Origin: Butyrivibrio proteoclasticus | GTDB lineage: Bacteria; Bacillota; Clostridia; Lachnospirales; Lachnospiraceae | DNA: 36,710 bases | Assembly: GCF_900115735.1 (NCBI RefSeq) | Contig: NZ_FOXO01000034.1 | Location: 1 to 36,710, forward strand | Reading direction: 5' to 3' | Part shown: positions 9,098 through 17,916 of the stretch, piece after piece | Layout of the letters: each line of letters begins with the position of its first letter | Numbering within the stretch: position 1 is the first letter of the stretch | Translations under genes and position numbers: made by a program | Notes under the pieces: generated by a model | What the model was told of the DNA's origin: nothing | Seen by the model: the letters and a program-made list of their open reading frames with translations, nothing else | The model's database searches: none

Positions 9098-9125
9098 TAA
9101 ATGTTTTTGTTATACTCTCCGATAT
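9098..9125 (+). promoter_or_regulatory. sigma-D (sigma-28) type flagellar promoter of flgE
   Basis: TAAA at 9098-9101, 16-base spacer, TCCGATAT at 9118-9125, against the B. subtilis SigD consensus TAAA-N15-GCCGATAT. It lies 57 bases upstream of the flgE start in an otherwise AT-rich gap. The gene behind it is flagellar, which raises confidence. Confidence 0.6.
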
Positions 9126-9181
9126 ATGACATGACAAATAGTATTTTTGATTAAAAAGCTTCCAATGGAGGTAAGTGTTCT

Positions 9182-10495
9182 ATGATGAGATCTATGTGGT
9201 CAGGCGTTGCCGGGCTTAAAACACACCAGTTAGAGATGGATGTTATTGGTAACAATATTGCCAATGTTAATACAACTTCATTTAAGTCGCAGGCAGCAGG
9301 CTTTTCTGATATTTTTTATCAGACAGTAAAGCCGGTAACAGCATCGGCTGATAATACTGCAACAACAGGCGCTTCGCAGATTGGCCTTGGATCAAGGCTA
9401 AGTTCCATAAATATGAACATTACCAAGCAGGGATCAGCTATTTTAACAGATAACGTCTTTGATCTTATGATAACAGGAGACTCATTTTTCTGCGTAAGTC
9501 CAAATGTTTCTGAAGGCGAAGTGAATTATACACGTGATGGCTCTTTTACAATAGATGCGCAAGGGTGTCTGGTTACCCAGAATAATGGCTTCTATGTAAT
9601 GGGACAGATGGGAGCTGGAAATATTACGGATGGGACAAGACCACAGGCACCACTACGACTTGTCACTGAAGCTACAAAGACCTTGCCGGGCACAGCTACT
9701 ACTGCAGCTAATTTTAGGGGGAATATAGATACTGATGATACAGAACTTGAGGAGGGCAGAAATATTACCCTTGAAGTATATGGAAGTGACGGCAATCCAT
9801 ATTCTTTAAATTTTAAACTTACGGATGGCGATGATCTTGAGGATAATACTTTTGCCATGACACTTTCTTCGATAAAAAATACTTCAGGGCAAAACATTGC
9901 ATTTACTCAGGCTACAAATCTGAATCTGGTTTATGATAAACATAATGGAAAACTTTCGACGATAAATGGAGCAACGACTGAAACAGTAAATTTCTCTGTT
10001 ACAGGAGCTGGTTCTGTAGTAGGACCTATCAATATTGATTTTTCCAATACATCCAATTTTGCAGGAAATGCCATGACTCATGCATCTTCAATCACCGGAT
10101 ATAAAGGAGATAAAAAAGGCTCTAATACAGGATATGCTAAAGGCGAAATGAACGGGCTGTCAATAAGTGATGATGGTTCGGCTTATGCGAGGTATACAAA
10201 TGGACAGACTGTGAAAATAGCTCAGATAGTAGTTGCTGAGTTTAACAATGCCATGGGACTTGAAAAAGTTGGAGATAACCTTTATGCATCTTCAGCAAAT
10301 TCGGGGAATCCTATATATATGGACATTGCTAAAGATGGCGGCTATATATCATCAGGGGTTTTAGAAGGCAGTAATGTTGATCTTGCAAAAGAATTTACGG
10401 ATATGATCACAACACAGCGTGGTTTTCAAGCGAATAGTAAGGTAATTACTACGTCTGATGAGATGCTTCAGATACTTAAATCGTTAAAACGTTAA
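9182..10495 (+). CDS. flgE: flagellar hook protein FlgE
   Basis: Subunit of the flagellar hook, exported by the flagellar type III system. The N-terminal rod/hook signature is MMRSMWSGVAGLKTHQLEM, then GNNIANVNTTSFKSQ. The C-terminal partner helix is VDLAKEFTDMITTQRGFQAN, then SDEMLQILKSLKR. The two pair in the assembled axial structure. The middle (about 150-330) is the variable hook-surface region. Length 437 aa fits FlgE rather than the ~260-aa rod proteins. GGAGG lies 10 bases before the ATG. The gene stands alone, away from any flagellar operon in this window, with its own SigD-type promoter and terminator. Confidence 0.9.
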   Translation: MMRSMWSGVAGLKTHQLEMDVIGNNIANVNTTSFKSQAAGFSDIFYQTVKPVTASADNTATTGASQIGLGSRLSSINMNITKQGSAILTDNVFDLMITGDSFFCVSPNVSEGEVNYTRDGSFTIDAQGCLVTQNNGFYVMGQMGAGNITDGTRPQAPLRLVTEATKTLPGTATTAANFRGNIDTDDTELEEGRNITLEVYGSDGNPYSLNFKLTDGDDLEDNTFAMTLSSIKNTSGQNIAFTQATNLNLVYDKHNGKLSTINGATTETVNFSVTGAGSVVGPINIDFSNTSNFAGNAMTHASSITGYKGDKKGSNTGYAKGEMNGLSISDDGSAYARYTNGQTVKIAQIVVAEFNNAMGLEKVGDNLYASSANSGNPIYMDIAKDGGYISSGVLEGSNVDLAKEFTDMITTQRGFQANSKVITTSDEMLQILKSLKR

Positions 10496-10561
10496 TGTGC
10501 GATGGAAACTATTTGAAAGGAAACCGGTAAAATCTTAAAAAAATATAAAATTTTGTTTCAT

Positions 10562-10589
10562 AGAGCTGGAGCGGATTCCAGCTCTTTTT
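10562..10589 (+). terminator. intrinsic terminator of flgE
   Basis: AGAGCTGGA (10562-10570) pairs perfectly with TCCAGCTCT (10577-10585), loop GCGGAT, then TTTTT. Confidence 0.9.
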
Positions 10590-10623
10590 AGTTGGAAACT
10601 GTGAAAATTGTATGAAAAAACTG

Positions 10624-10652
10624 TTGTAAAAATGTGTGCTATGTTGTATATT
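10624..10652 (+). promoter_or_regulatory. sigma-A promoter of pilus operon
   Basis: TTGTAA (10624-10629), exactly 17 bases, TATATT (10647-10652). Transcription would begin near 10659, giving a leader of about 390 bases that contains the riboswitch and both terminators. Confidence 0.5.
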
Positions 10653-10717
10653 CAACATTACAAGGGATTCAGACATCATAGTCTGGTACTTAAAAAACAT
10701 AATTTTTGTTTTGTATG

Positions 10718-10806
10718 ATATTAGGGCAAAGCCGCTGGAAAGCGGTGACGCAAAACTAAAGGGTCTTAATCACATAGGTATGTGACAGACAGCCAGTTGC
10801 TGGTGC
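10718..10806 (+). promoter_or_regulatory. cyclic di-GMP-I riboswitch (GEMM-I)
   Basis: The aptamer hallmarks appear in order. GGGCAAA is at 10724-10730. A GCCGCTGGAAAGCGGT hairpin is closed by a GNRA-type GAAA loop. Then come GACGCAAA, GGGTCTTAA, a hairpin TCACATAGGTATGTGA, and the receptor/third-stem segment AGCCAGTTGCTGG ending at 10803. These match the GEMM-I consensus (GGGCAAA, GAAA tetraloop, GACGCAAA, GGCCUAA, GGUAGCxxGGUUxCC). It lies just upstream of an intrinsic terminator, so control by transcription attenuation is likely. Whether c-di-GMP turns the operon on or off needs folding of the expression platform. Confidence 0.9.
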
Positions 10807-10831
10807 CGGTTTGGAGCACCAATGGTGGCCG

Positions 10832-10857
10832 GACTGTATAGACAGACGGTCTTTTTA
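10832..10857 (+). terminator. riboswitch expression-platform terminator
   Basis: GACTGT (10832-10837) pairs with ACGGTC (10846-10851, one G-U), followed by TTTTTA. Upstream GGTGC/GCACC (10802-10819) and CACC/GGTG (10816-10826) segments compete with one another between aptamer and terminator, as in a switching platform. Confidence 0.65.
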
Positions 10858-11050
10858 TATGCAGTAGTTACGGTACATATAAGTTCAGGGATGAACCCCT
10901 GGATGCAGGTGGCATCAGGGTGTACATGGATGTAATTTCAGCGACTGGTCATTTAGTATTGCAGATGCCTTGTCATATATTTGGAAAGGTATTTTGCGAC
11001 GCGGTGAAGTCGCAACATACCTTATTTTTTTACCCTGAATAAGGAGAAGT
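10858..11050 (+). other. structured second leader segment of pilus operon
   Basis: Gene-free RNA leader beyond the first terminator. It contains hairpins CAGGG/CCCTG (10886-10901) and GATGC/GCATC (10902-10916), then a strong terminator at 10986-11031. I could not match it to a known riboswitch class, and it is not a second GEMM aptamer. It may be a second attenuator. Confidence 0.5.
10986..11031 (+). terminator. strong second terminator in pilus leader
   Basis: AAGGTAT-T-TTGCGAC (10986-11000) pairs with GTCGCAA-C-ATACCTT (11009-11023), one internal mismatch, then seven T. It lies only 20 bases before the first pilus-operon gene, so all transcription from the upstream promoter must pass it. 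Confidence 0.9.
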
Positions 11051-11623
11051 ATGTCAGATATTAATTTAAAGAAACTCTCCCGAGCAGATCTTTTGGAGAT
11101 GATGATAACCTACTCTGAGGAGGCAGAAGCCGCCAAAAAGCACGAGAGGGAATATAAGGAAGAACTAGAAAAAGAGAAGTTACAGCTCCAGCGTGATTTT
11201 GCTGAAGAAAGAGCCAAGATGTTAAGCAACTTCGAGGAAGAAAAGGCTCAGATGAGAGCCAAGTTCGGTGAACAAAAGGCTCAGATGCAGGAAAAATTCG
11301 ACAAAGATATCGCAGGGCTTAAGAACAGGCTAAGTAGAGAAAAAGCAGAGCTTCAAAAGCAGGTTGATGATGCTCTTATGAAGATAGAGAACTCACAGTC
11401 TCTTGCGGAGGCATCAATTCAACTTGGTGGCATCATGGAAGCAGCACAGAAATCGGCTGATCTGTATGTGGAAACGCTTAAAAAGAATGCAAGTGCCGAA
11501 TATCAGCAACTCATGCAGGAAATTGAAGAATCACGTAATAAGATAAAACTTATGGAAAAGCAGGCAGAAAAGAAATACGGACCTCTTAGGGAAGTAACAG
11601 AAAAAGAGGAAAAGGCGTGTTAA
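11051..11623 (+). CDS. coiled-coil protein of pilus operon, function unknown
   Basis: Cytoplasmic 190-aa protein, predicted almost wholly helical. It starts MSDINLKKLSRADLLEMMI, followed by a long charged coiled coil (about 20-110, rich in E/K/Q with heptad spacing). A conserved-looking segment SLAEASIQLGGIMEAAQKSADLYVE is at about 117-141, then a second coiled coil. Similar small proteins occur beside signal peptidase and SpaA-type pilin genes in Lachnospiraceae to my recollection, without a known role. There is no signal peptide or membrane helix. AAGGAG precedes the ATG. As first gene behind the riboswitch and 13 bases from the peptidase gene, it probably assists pilus assembly or localisation; this is inference. 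Confidence 0.75.
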   Translation: MSDINLKKLSRADLLEMMITYSEEAEAAKKHEREYKEELEKEKLQLQRDFAEERAKMLSNFEEEKAQMRAKFGEQKAQMQEKFDKDIAGLKNRLSREKAELQKQVDDALMKIENSQSLAEASIQLGGIMEAAQKSADLYVETLKKNASAEYQQLMQEIEESRNKIKLMEKQAEKKYGPLREVTEKEEKAC

Positions 11624-11636
11624 TTAGAGAAAGCTG

Positions 11637-12215
11637 ATGAGTGAAGAAAAGAATTTGAAACCCTCCATTGAGGAACTGAAGAAGGAACTCAAGAGGGAAA
11701 ATAGTAAAAAGGAATATAGAACAGTTCTTAGAAATACCCTTTTTGTTGTAGTTGTTGTGGCTGCTTTGGCAGTGCTTATATCGAGTTTCTTCATTACTGT
11801 ACTTAAAGTAACTGGAGATTCCATGACACCGACGCTTGAGACGGGGCAGATTGTAATTGCACAGAATAGTTCAGGCTTTGAACCGGGAGAACTGATAGCT
11901 TTTTATTATAATAATAAAGTTCTGGTGAAAAGAGTTGTGGGTTCACCGGGAGATTGGATAAATATAGATGGGGAAGGAAATGTATCTGTTAACGGGGTGG
12001 TTCTGGACGAGTCCTATACAACTGACAAAAGTCTTGAACCAACAGATATTACATTTCCTTACCAGGTTCCGGAAAACAGGTACTTTGTTTTGGGGGATCA
12101 CAGAAGTGCATCAATAGATTCAAGAAGTAGCGTGGTGGGATGCGTTACTAAGGAACAGCTTATAGGGAAAGTGATATTTAGAGTCTTCCCGTTTGATAAA
12201 CTTGGAGGACTTTGA
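11637..12215 (+). CDS. type I signal peptidase of the pilus operon
   Basis: Membrane serine-lysine protease of 192 aa that cleaves signal peptides from exported pilins. A long cytoplasmic N-terminus precedes one membrane helix near 33-55. The catalytic Ser is in TGDSMTPTL (S62). The catalytic Lys is in VLVKRVVGSPGD (about K98). The substrate-pocket box is LGDHRSASIDSRS near 147-159 (usually GDNRxxSxDSR; His replaces Asn). Dedicated signal peptidases are known for some pilus clusters, for example SipA/LepA in streptococcal FCT loci. Here it directly precedes the large adhesin, 39 bases away. The ribosome site is weak. Confidence 0.9.
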   Translation: MSEEKNLKPSIEELKKELKRENSKKEYRTVLRNTLFVVVVVAALAVLISSFFITVLKVTGDSMTPTLETGQIVIAQNSSGFEPGELIAFYYNNKVLVKRVVGSPGDWINIDGEGNVSVNGVVLDESYTTDKSLEPTDITFPYQVPENRYFVLGDHRSASIDSRSSVVGCVTKEQLIGKVIFRVFPFDKLGGL

Positions 12216-12254
12216 TACCGGTAACTTTCAATTGACTTCAACTGAGGTAAAAGG

Positions 12255-15200
12255 ATGCGAGGGGAAACAGAAAATCGCGCAGAAAAGTACATAAAGAATC
12301 ATAATAATCACAAGAGATGGATGGCATTTGCGCTTTGTCTGTCTTTAGTTACTGGGACAATCACACTTTATGGCCTTAATAAGCCGGCAACTGCCATGAC
12401 TGAAGAAGGCGCAGGTCAGGTTGGACTTGTTCTGGAGACTGCTGATGATGAGTTTGAGCAGGGGCTTATAGAGCAGATGCAAAATGATGATGGAGAAAAT
12501 GAGGAAATTTCGACATCATTAGAAGATAAAGAAGATGGTGCTGCAGAAGCTGCTTCTGAAGAGGAATCTGGTAATGCTGCCGTCGAAGCGAGCTCGGGCG
12601 AGAGTACTGATGAACAGATTCAGAATGAAGAAAATACTTCAAAAGATGATGCTTCTGACAACGCAAGCAGTAGTGAAGCCTCAAATAGTAGCTCATCAGA
12701 GGAAAAATCACTCGCATCATCTAGCGCTTCAACAGATGCTTCGATGGAAAAATCAGCAGTTGAAGCTTCAAGTGAGGCTTCATCAGGAAGTTCTTTGGAT
12801 GGAGCGAAGGCTGCCAGCTCAGCATCAAGTGCATCTTCATCTCAAAAAAATGAAGATGTTGCAGATGACGACGAAGAGTATAAAGATGTAGAGATAAACG
12901 TTCTATACACTGATCTAAGTGGTGAAGAGATTGCTGAATCCAAAGCTCTTTCAATAGAGAAGTCTTTTGAGATACCGGATGAAGTAAGTGAACTTGAAGG
13001 TTTCATATTTGATAAGGCTGTTATTTTAAACGAAAGAATAACTAAGATTGAAAAAAAGACTGAGAAAGTTGAAATAGCCTCATCCATTGAAGAAAATCAC
13101 GATAGCGTGGCTTCATATATTTCCGAAGAGGAAGAGAACAAGAAAATTATTGAATACACATATTATGAAGCAACTACGGTAAATGGCGATGTTATTGAGA
13201 TCAGAGAAGATACGGATCTGATTCTTCAATATTTTGCTGTAAATACTCAGGATAAGTTTGTTTTTGCCGATGGTGATGTGACAGTGACTGTAAGTCTTTC
13301 TGATCCAGGTGTCCTTCCTGAGGGAGTAGAGCTTTCAGTTAAGACTGTTGATGCTCAGACCGAAGGTTATAATTATGAAGCCTATATGGAAGCGCTTAAT
13401 TTAAATTCCCAGGTCATTGCAGAAGCATCCCAGGCAGAAACAGAAGAAAACAGTGAAAATAAAAAAGCAGTTTACGATGAAACAAATACTGTTTTATTTG
13501 ATATAGCATTTATGCTTGATTCGGTTGAGTATGAACCGACAGATGGAACAGTTTCTGTATCCGTTAAATTCAATAATAAGCAGATTTCAGAAGGCCTTGA
13601 TTTAACAGAGGAAGATGAAATTGCAGTTGTACATTTGCCTCTTAGTAGTGAAGTTATGGAAAATGTTAATTCTACAAGTGAAGCTACTGAGATTACTTCA
13701 GATGATATTGCCCTTGAAGTATATAAGGATGGAACAGTGTCTTTTGAAAATGATGCAGACGTGATTTCGTATGAGACTGAATCGTTTTCTATTACAGCTG
13801 TTTTAAAAACAACCCAAGATAATCAGGAACATACATGGAAAGGTACAAATGAGAAATCTGCAACGGAAATAATTGAAGGCCTTGGAAATGCTAAGTACTT
13901 TGGTGCGGTTGCAGATAACCTTGAAGGTGGCTCTCACTACGAAACCAATGTTGCTGTTAATAATTATGCTGAAACAGCGGAGAGAGTTTTGTTCGATTAT
14001 GAAAGGACAAATGGCGGATATATATCTTCTGATGAGTATAAGAGCTATAGCATTGTAGTAAGAAAGAAATCAACAGAGAAAGGGACATTTTACTTTGCGT
14101 TATTCAGGGATGAACAAGGCAAAGAGAAGATATCCGGTTCAGAGTTCTCGTTTACTGATTCTGATTTTACGCTTTCTGATGGCTATTATGTAGCCTCTCA
14201 CAGAATAGAAGGCTTTACAGAAAAAAATCCTACGGTTTATGTTTATGAGCTTAACGGTGCTGATGGAGATGCGGTTCTTGATAGTAACGAGTTTGGAAAT
14301 TTTACAGTTACTTATGAAAGCGAACTTAATGAGACCAGCAATGCAGTTGACGCATTGACGAGTAGTTATATTACAAATGGAAAATATAACGAAACTGAAC
14401 TGGATAAAATGCTGTATAAAAATGCCACACTGTATTTTGATGCGTCAGATTCAGGATGGAAAAAGGGTACGAAGGATGGCAATAACCATGTTACCATAAG
14501 CGAACAGCTATATGACATTCCGACAGATTTTGTAAATTCTATTTTGGATGATGCAAAGAGTGTATCATCTGTTCTTCCGTATTTATGTGATTCGGAAACA
14601 GTTGATACTTTCAACGTGATCGCATCACAAGATGGCGATTACTTAAGTGATTTTTATTCAGCTGGAAAAGATAAGTATGGTTGGACAGATAAAAATAATA
14701 TAACTGATCTGTCAAAGGGAATAACCTTTGGAGATAATCAGGTCCTGGTTATAAACTTGGATCTGACTGGACGTACGAGTTATAAGATTGGTCAATACTA
14801 TTTAAATGGTCAAAAGCCTGATGAAATATACAATTCTTTTGGAAGCATCGCTTCAAGAGTAATAATAAATCCGGTTCAAAAGAACAGTAATGGTGAGTAT
14901 GAACCATATGAAGGAGCGTTAGAAATTGAAAATGTAATTGGAACAGTGCTCGCTCCGTGTGCAAGTGTTACAAGTAGTGGTGTGGCCGGCTCTTTAATTG
15001 CTGACAGCATATGTCTGAATGGTGAAATTCACAAGGTTTCACTGATAGGCTATCTGAAAATTGGTGGAACTGTTGAAGTTACGAATACTTCCATTAATAA
15101 TGAATTGGAATTACAGCTTTATAAATTTATTAATGGGGATGATCCTCAAAATGCTAAGTTTAACTTTACAATAAAACGCCTCAAGGATGACATGACGGGG

Positions 15201-17855
15201 TGGAGTAACGGTAAGTACGATAGAGAAGTTACTGATCATACAGCACTTACCAATGATGGCGCATCCATAAACTATAAATTTGATCCGTCCTATTGGAGTA
15301 TGACTCCTGGGAATACTTATTACTTCAGGATTACTGAGGATGTGCTGGAAGAAGGCTCGGCATACACAATCGATAAGTCACAGATATACGTTAAAGTTGT
15401 GTATAAAGGTGCCAATGATGCAGATATTTCTTACTACAGACTTGGAGAGGAAGAAGATGAGTTTAACTATTGGGTCAATGCACTTAATGCGGCAGTTTCA
15501 TCTTCAAATCCAAATCCGGACTTTATAAATGCAGCGCTGATTAACGGAATATGCAATGACAGTAAAAGGCTGGTTACAGGCGAGAGTGTTGCGTTTAATA
15601 ACACCACAGTAAAAGGTAAGCTAAAAGTCAATCTTAATAAGTTTTTAAATGGTAATCTTTGTCCGGACAGTGAGAAGTTTACATTTACAGTAAGAGTACT
15701 CAATACTAAAGGAGCTCATTTAGAGACTCTTACTAACTCGTTGCAAAACGAAGGCGGCAGTATTTCATTCGAGTTTTCGTACAATGACAATTATCTATAT
15801 AAGGAAAGTGTATACTTTGTCATCACTGAAAATGATATAGAGACCACTGGCTCTTCGGTTACGTATTCGAAGGATGATGATTATATTATTATAAGGGTTT
15901 CAGGATTAGACAAAAATAAACCAGGCTATGGTTATTTTAAGTATGATCCAACTGATGACAAAAACTACATTGATATATTAGAGAAAAATGTAGTTAAAAA
16001 TGATTACAATTATCAGATATGGAATATGACAAAGCAAACAAGTCATGGTGTTACCTCAGATGTAGCAGGGTTTTATAACACATCAACCAGCTATTTGCGT
16101 ATTCACAAACTTGTAGTTAACGATTTTGGCTCTGATTTTGTAAGAGAGAAAACTCTTTTACCTAACGTAAAGTTCCGTTTGACCGAGGAAAATGGTAATT
16201 ACATTATCTTCCAGGGATTTACAGATGGCGACAGAGATCGCGAAGACCACGCTATTGAGTATTATGGTGATACTCATGCTGCAACAGGCAACAGATATAC
16301 AGTAACCTACAATGGAAATGCTCAGTGGACTATCCAGGGGATACCTACAGGTCTTTACAAGGTAGAAGAGGTTGCAGACGGACTTACTTTTAGTTTTGAA
16401 CACGATGAGAATTCTTCAGATGCAGCCAGTACGATCTTAGAAAATTCATATTATTCCAGAGTTACAATGTACGATGTGACAGAAGACGAGGAAGGATCAA
16501 GCTTTGGCGGTACCGGTGGACAAAACTGGAGAAAAGTATTTTCCAAAGATCTGGATATTACCTTTGATAGCTACAAGGCACCTGATAATGTTAAGGTTGG
16601 CGGAGAGACAATAAAAACTGTTCAGATCTGTAACTATTATAGCGTCCCAATAGGACCTATTCAGGTTACCAAGAATCTCATTGGTGGTGAATGGAAGAAT
16701 ATGGAATTTACGTTCACAATGGAAGCAGTGAGCTACAAGGCTTACGATTCAGAACGAAATCCTATTTCCCTTAATTCGCAGCCAATGCCGGGAGGAAGTG
16801 ACGAGAATAGTGTATCCGTCACGGTTTCGGACGCATCTGTTGATAAAGACGGCAATAGGATAGTTAAACAGAATGATGATGGAACATATTCTGCTGTTGT
16901 TCAGTTTGATTCGATTCCATTCAGATTTGAAGGCGAATATATCTATAAGATAACCGAGGTAAACAAAAATCTGGACGGAGTTGTTTATGATTCATCAGAG
17001 TACTATGTGAAAGTAACAGTAGAAAAGAAGTACACCACATTTAGTAAGACATATAGTCATGATAATAATAAGCATTCAATTTATGCTCAGCAGGGAATAT
17101 ATACAGATATAGAGACGGTAGAAGATTTCTATTATCTTGGAGCTAATGTTATATATTCTGATGATAAGTATTTTAACAATGAAATAGCCAGCTGCGAGTT
17201 ATATCTTGGAACTGATCCTGTTACCAGCAAGCCTATAGCAAATGTTTTTCAGGTGAAGTACACAAAAGGCGATGTCGCTGAAGTGGTATTTAATAATTCA
17301 CTTACAGGAAGACTTAAAGTAGTTAAGAACTGGCTGGATACAGATGGAAAAAATGATGGCAATAATCATTCTGCTCTGAATATTTACATATGGCAGAGGA
17401 TAAAGGACAGCAATGATTCATGGGAAGTATATGCTGCTCAAACTATTACTCCGGCAGAGGATGGAAGCTGGGAGCTTACTGTGAAGAATCTTCCGCTTAC
17501 TGACTCGGATGGAAACGCATATGAATATTGCGTAAAAGAATCTGATGAGTACTTAGCTACACATAGTGTGACCTACGAATATGGCGGAATAAAGTATGAT
17601 GTTTCCGATCAGGGGAATGTTACAGTTAATGGTACTGTTTGTAAAGATCCCGGTTACGTAATGGATGCATATTATGCGGAAGATCATTATGACTACGGAA
17701 CGGTTTATATCACAAATAAGACCATATTCAGGAATGCTCTTCCATCAACAGGAGGAACAGGTACTATTCCATTTAATGCAGTAGGAATATCAATTATTTT
17801 AGGTTCTTTATTCGGCTTTTTGCTTAGGCTTAGGAGAAAGAATAATCTAATTTAA
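12255..17855 (+). CDS. giant LPSTG-anchored multidomain pilus adhesin
   Basis: Surface protein of 1866 aa. Signal peptide/membrane segment about 22-48. Ser/Glu-rich low-complexity stalk about 50-205. Beta domain about 205-530. Choice-of-anchor-A-like domain about 541-935, with IGTVLAPCASV and GSLIADSICLNGEIHKV. Two related pilin isopeptide-linkage (FctA/Spy0128-like) domains from about 951 and 1121 (ELQLYKFINGDDPQNAKFNF, KLKVNLNKFLNGNLCPDSEK). A SpaA-like domain from about 1280, a third FctA-like domain from about 1467, and a Cna-B domain about 1687-1821. The sorting signal LPSTG is at 1829-1833, followed by a hydrophobic helix and RLRRKNNLI. Size and position suggest the tip adhesin. Start ATG has GAGG 8 bases upstream. 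The ligand is unknown. Confidence 0.85.
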   Translation: MRGETENRAEKYIKNHNNHKRWMAFALCLSLVTGTITLYGLNKPATAMTEEGAGQVGLVLETADDEFEQGLIEQMQNDDGENEEISTSLEDKEDGAAEAASEEESGNAAVEASSGESTDEQIQNEENTSKDDASDNASSSEASNSSSSEEKSLASSSASTDASMEKSAVEASSEASSGSSLDGAKAASSASSASSSQKNEDVADDDEEYKDVEINVLYTDLSGEEIAESKALSIEKSFEIPDEVSELEGFIFDKAVILNERITKIEKKTEKVEIASSIEENHDSVASYISEEEENKKIIEYTYYEATTVNGDVIEIREDTDLILQYFAVNTQDKFVFADGDVTVTVSLSDPGVLPEGVELSVKTVDAQTEGYNYEAYMEALNLNSQVIAEASQAETEENSENKKAVYDETNTVLFDIAFMLDSVEYEPTDGTVSVSVKFNNKQISEGLDLTEEDEIAVVHLPLSSEVMENVNSTSEATEITSDDIALEVYKDGTVSFENDADVISYETESFSITAVLKTTQDNQEHTWKGTNEKSATEIIEGLGNAKYFGAVADNLEGGSHYETNVAVNNYAETAERVLFDYERTNGGYISSDEYKSYSIVVRKKSTEKGTFYFALFRDEQGKEKISGSEFSFTDSDFTLSDGYYVASHRIEGFTEKNPTVYVYELNGADGDAVLDSNEFGNFTVTYESELNETSNAVDALTSSYITNGKYNETELDKMLYKNATLYFDASDSGWKKGTKDGNNHVTISEQLYDIPTDFVNSILDDAKSVSSVLPYLCDSETVDTFNVIASQDGDYLSDFYSAGKDKYGWTDKNNITDLSKGITFGDNQVLVINLDLTGRTSYKIGQYYLNGQKPDEIYNSFGSIASRVIINPVQKNSNGEYEPYEGALEIENVIGTVLAPCASVTSSGVAGSLIADSICLNGEIHKVSLIGYLKIGGTVEVTNTSINNELELQLYKFINGDDPQNAKFNFTIKRLKDDMTGWSNGKYDREVTDHTALTNDGASINYKFDPSYWSMTPGNTYYFRITEDVLEEGSAYTIDKSQIYVKVVYKGANDADISYYRLGEEEDEFNYWVNALNAAVSSSNPNPDFINAALINGICNDSKRLVTGESVAFNNTTVKGKLKVNLNKFLNGNLCPDSEKFTFTVRVLNTKGAHLETLTNSLQNEGGSISFEFSYNDNYLYKESVYFVITENDIETTGSSVTYSKDDDYIIIRVSGLDKNKPGYGYFKYDPTDDKNYIDILEKNVVKNDYNYQIWNMTKQTSHGVTSDVAGFYNTSTSYLRIHKLVVNDFGSDFVREKTLLPNVKFRLTEENGNYIIFQGFTDGDRDREDHAIEYYGDTHAATGNRYTVTYNGNAQWTIQGIPTGLYKVEEVADGLTFSFEHDENSSDAASTILENSYYSRVTMYDVTEDEEGSSFGGTGGQNWRKVFSKDLDITFDSYKAPDNVKVGGETIKTVQICNYYSVPIGPIQVTKNLIGGEWKNMEFTFTMEAVSYKAYDSERNPISLNSQPMPGGSDENSVSVTVSDASVDKDGNRIVKQNDDGTYSAVVQFDSIPFRFEGEYIYKITEVNKNLDGVVYDSSEYYVKVTVEKKYTTFSKTYSHDNNKHSIYAQQGIYTDIETVEDFYYLGANVIYSDDKYFNNEIASCELYLGTDPVTSKPIANVFQVKYTKGDVAEVVFNNSLTGRLKVVKNWLDTDGKNDGNNHSALNIYIWQRIKDSNDSWEVYAAQTITPAEDGSWELTVKNLPLTDSDGNAYEYCVKESDEYLATHSVTYEYGGIKYDVSDQGNVTVNGTVCKDPGYVMDAYYAEDHYDYGTVYITNKTIFRNALPSTGGTGTIPFNAVGISIILGSLFGFLLRLRRKNNLI

Positions 17856-17916
17856 GGTTTTTAAATCGAAAGATTTTTTAACAATAAGAAAATACAAGAT
17901 TCAAAAGGAGAGGAAA

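Noticed and set aside
10858..10985. Possible second c-di-GMP aptamer in tandem
   Set aside because: None of the GEMM-I (GGGCAAA, GACGCAAA) or c-di-GMP-II core motifs is present.
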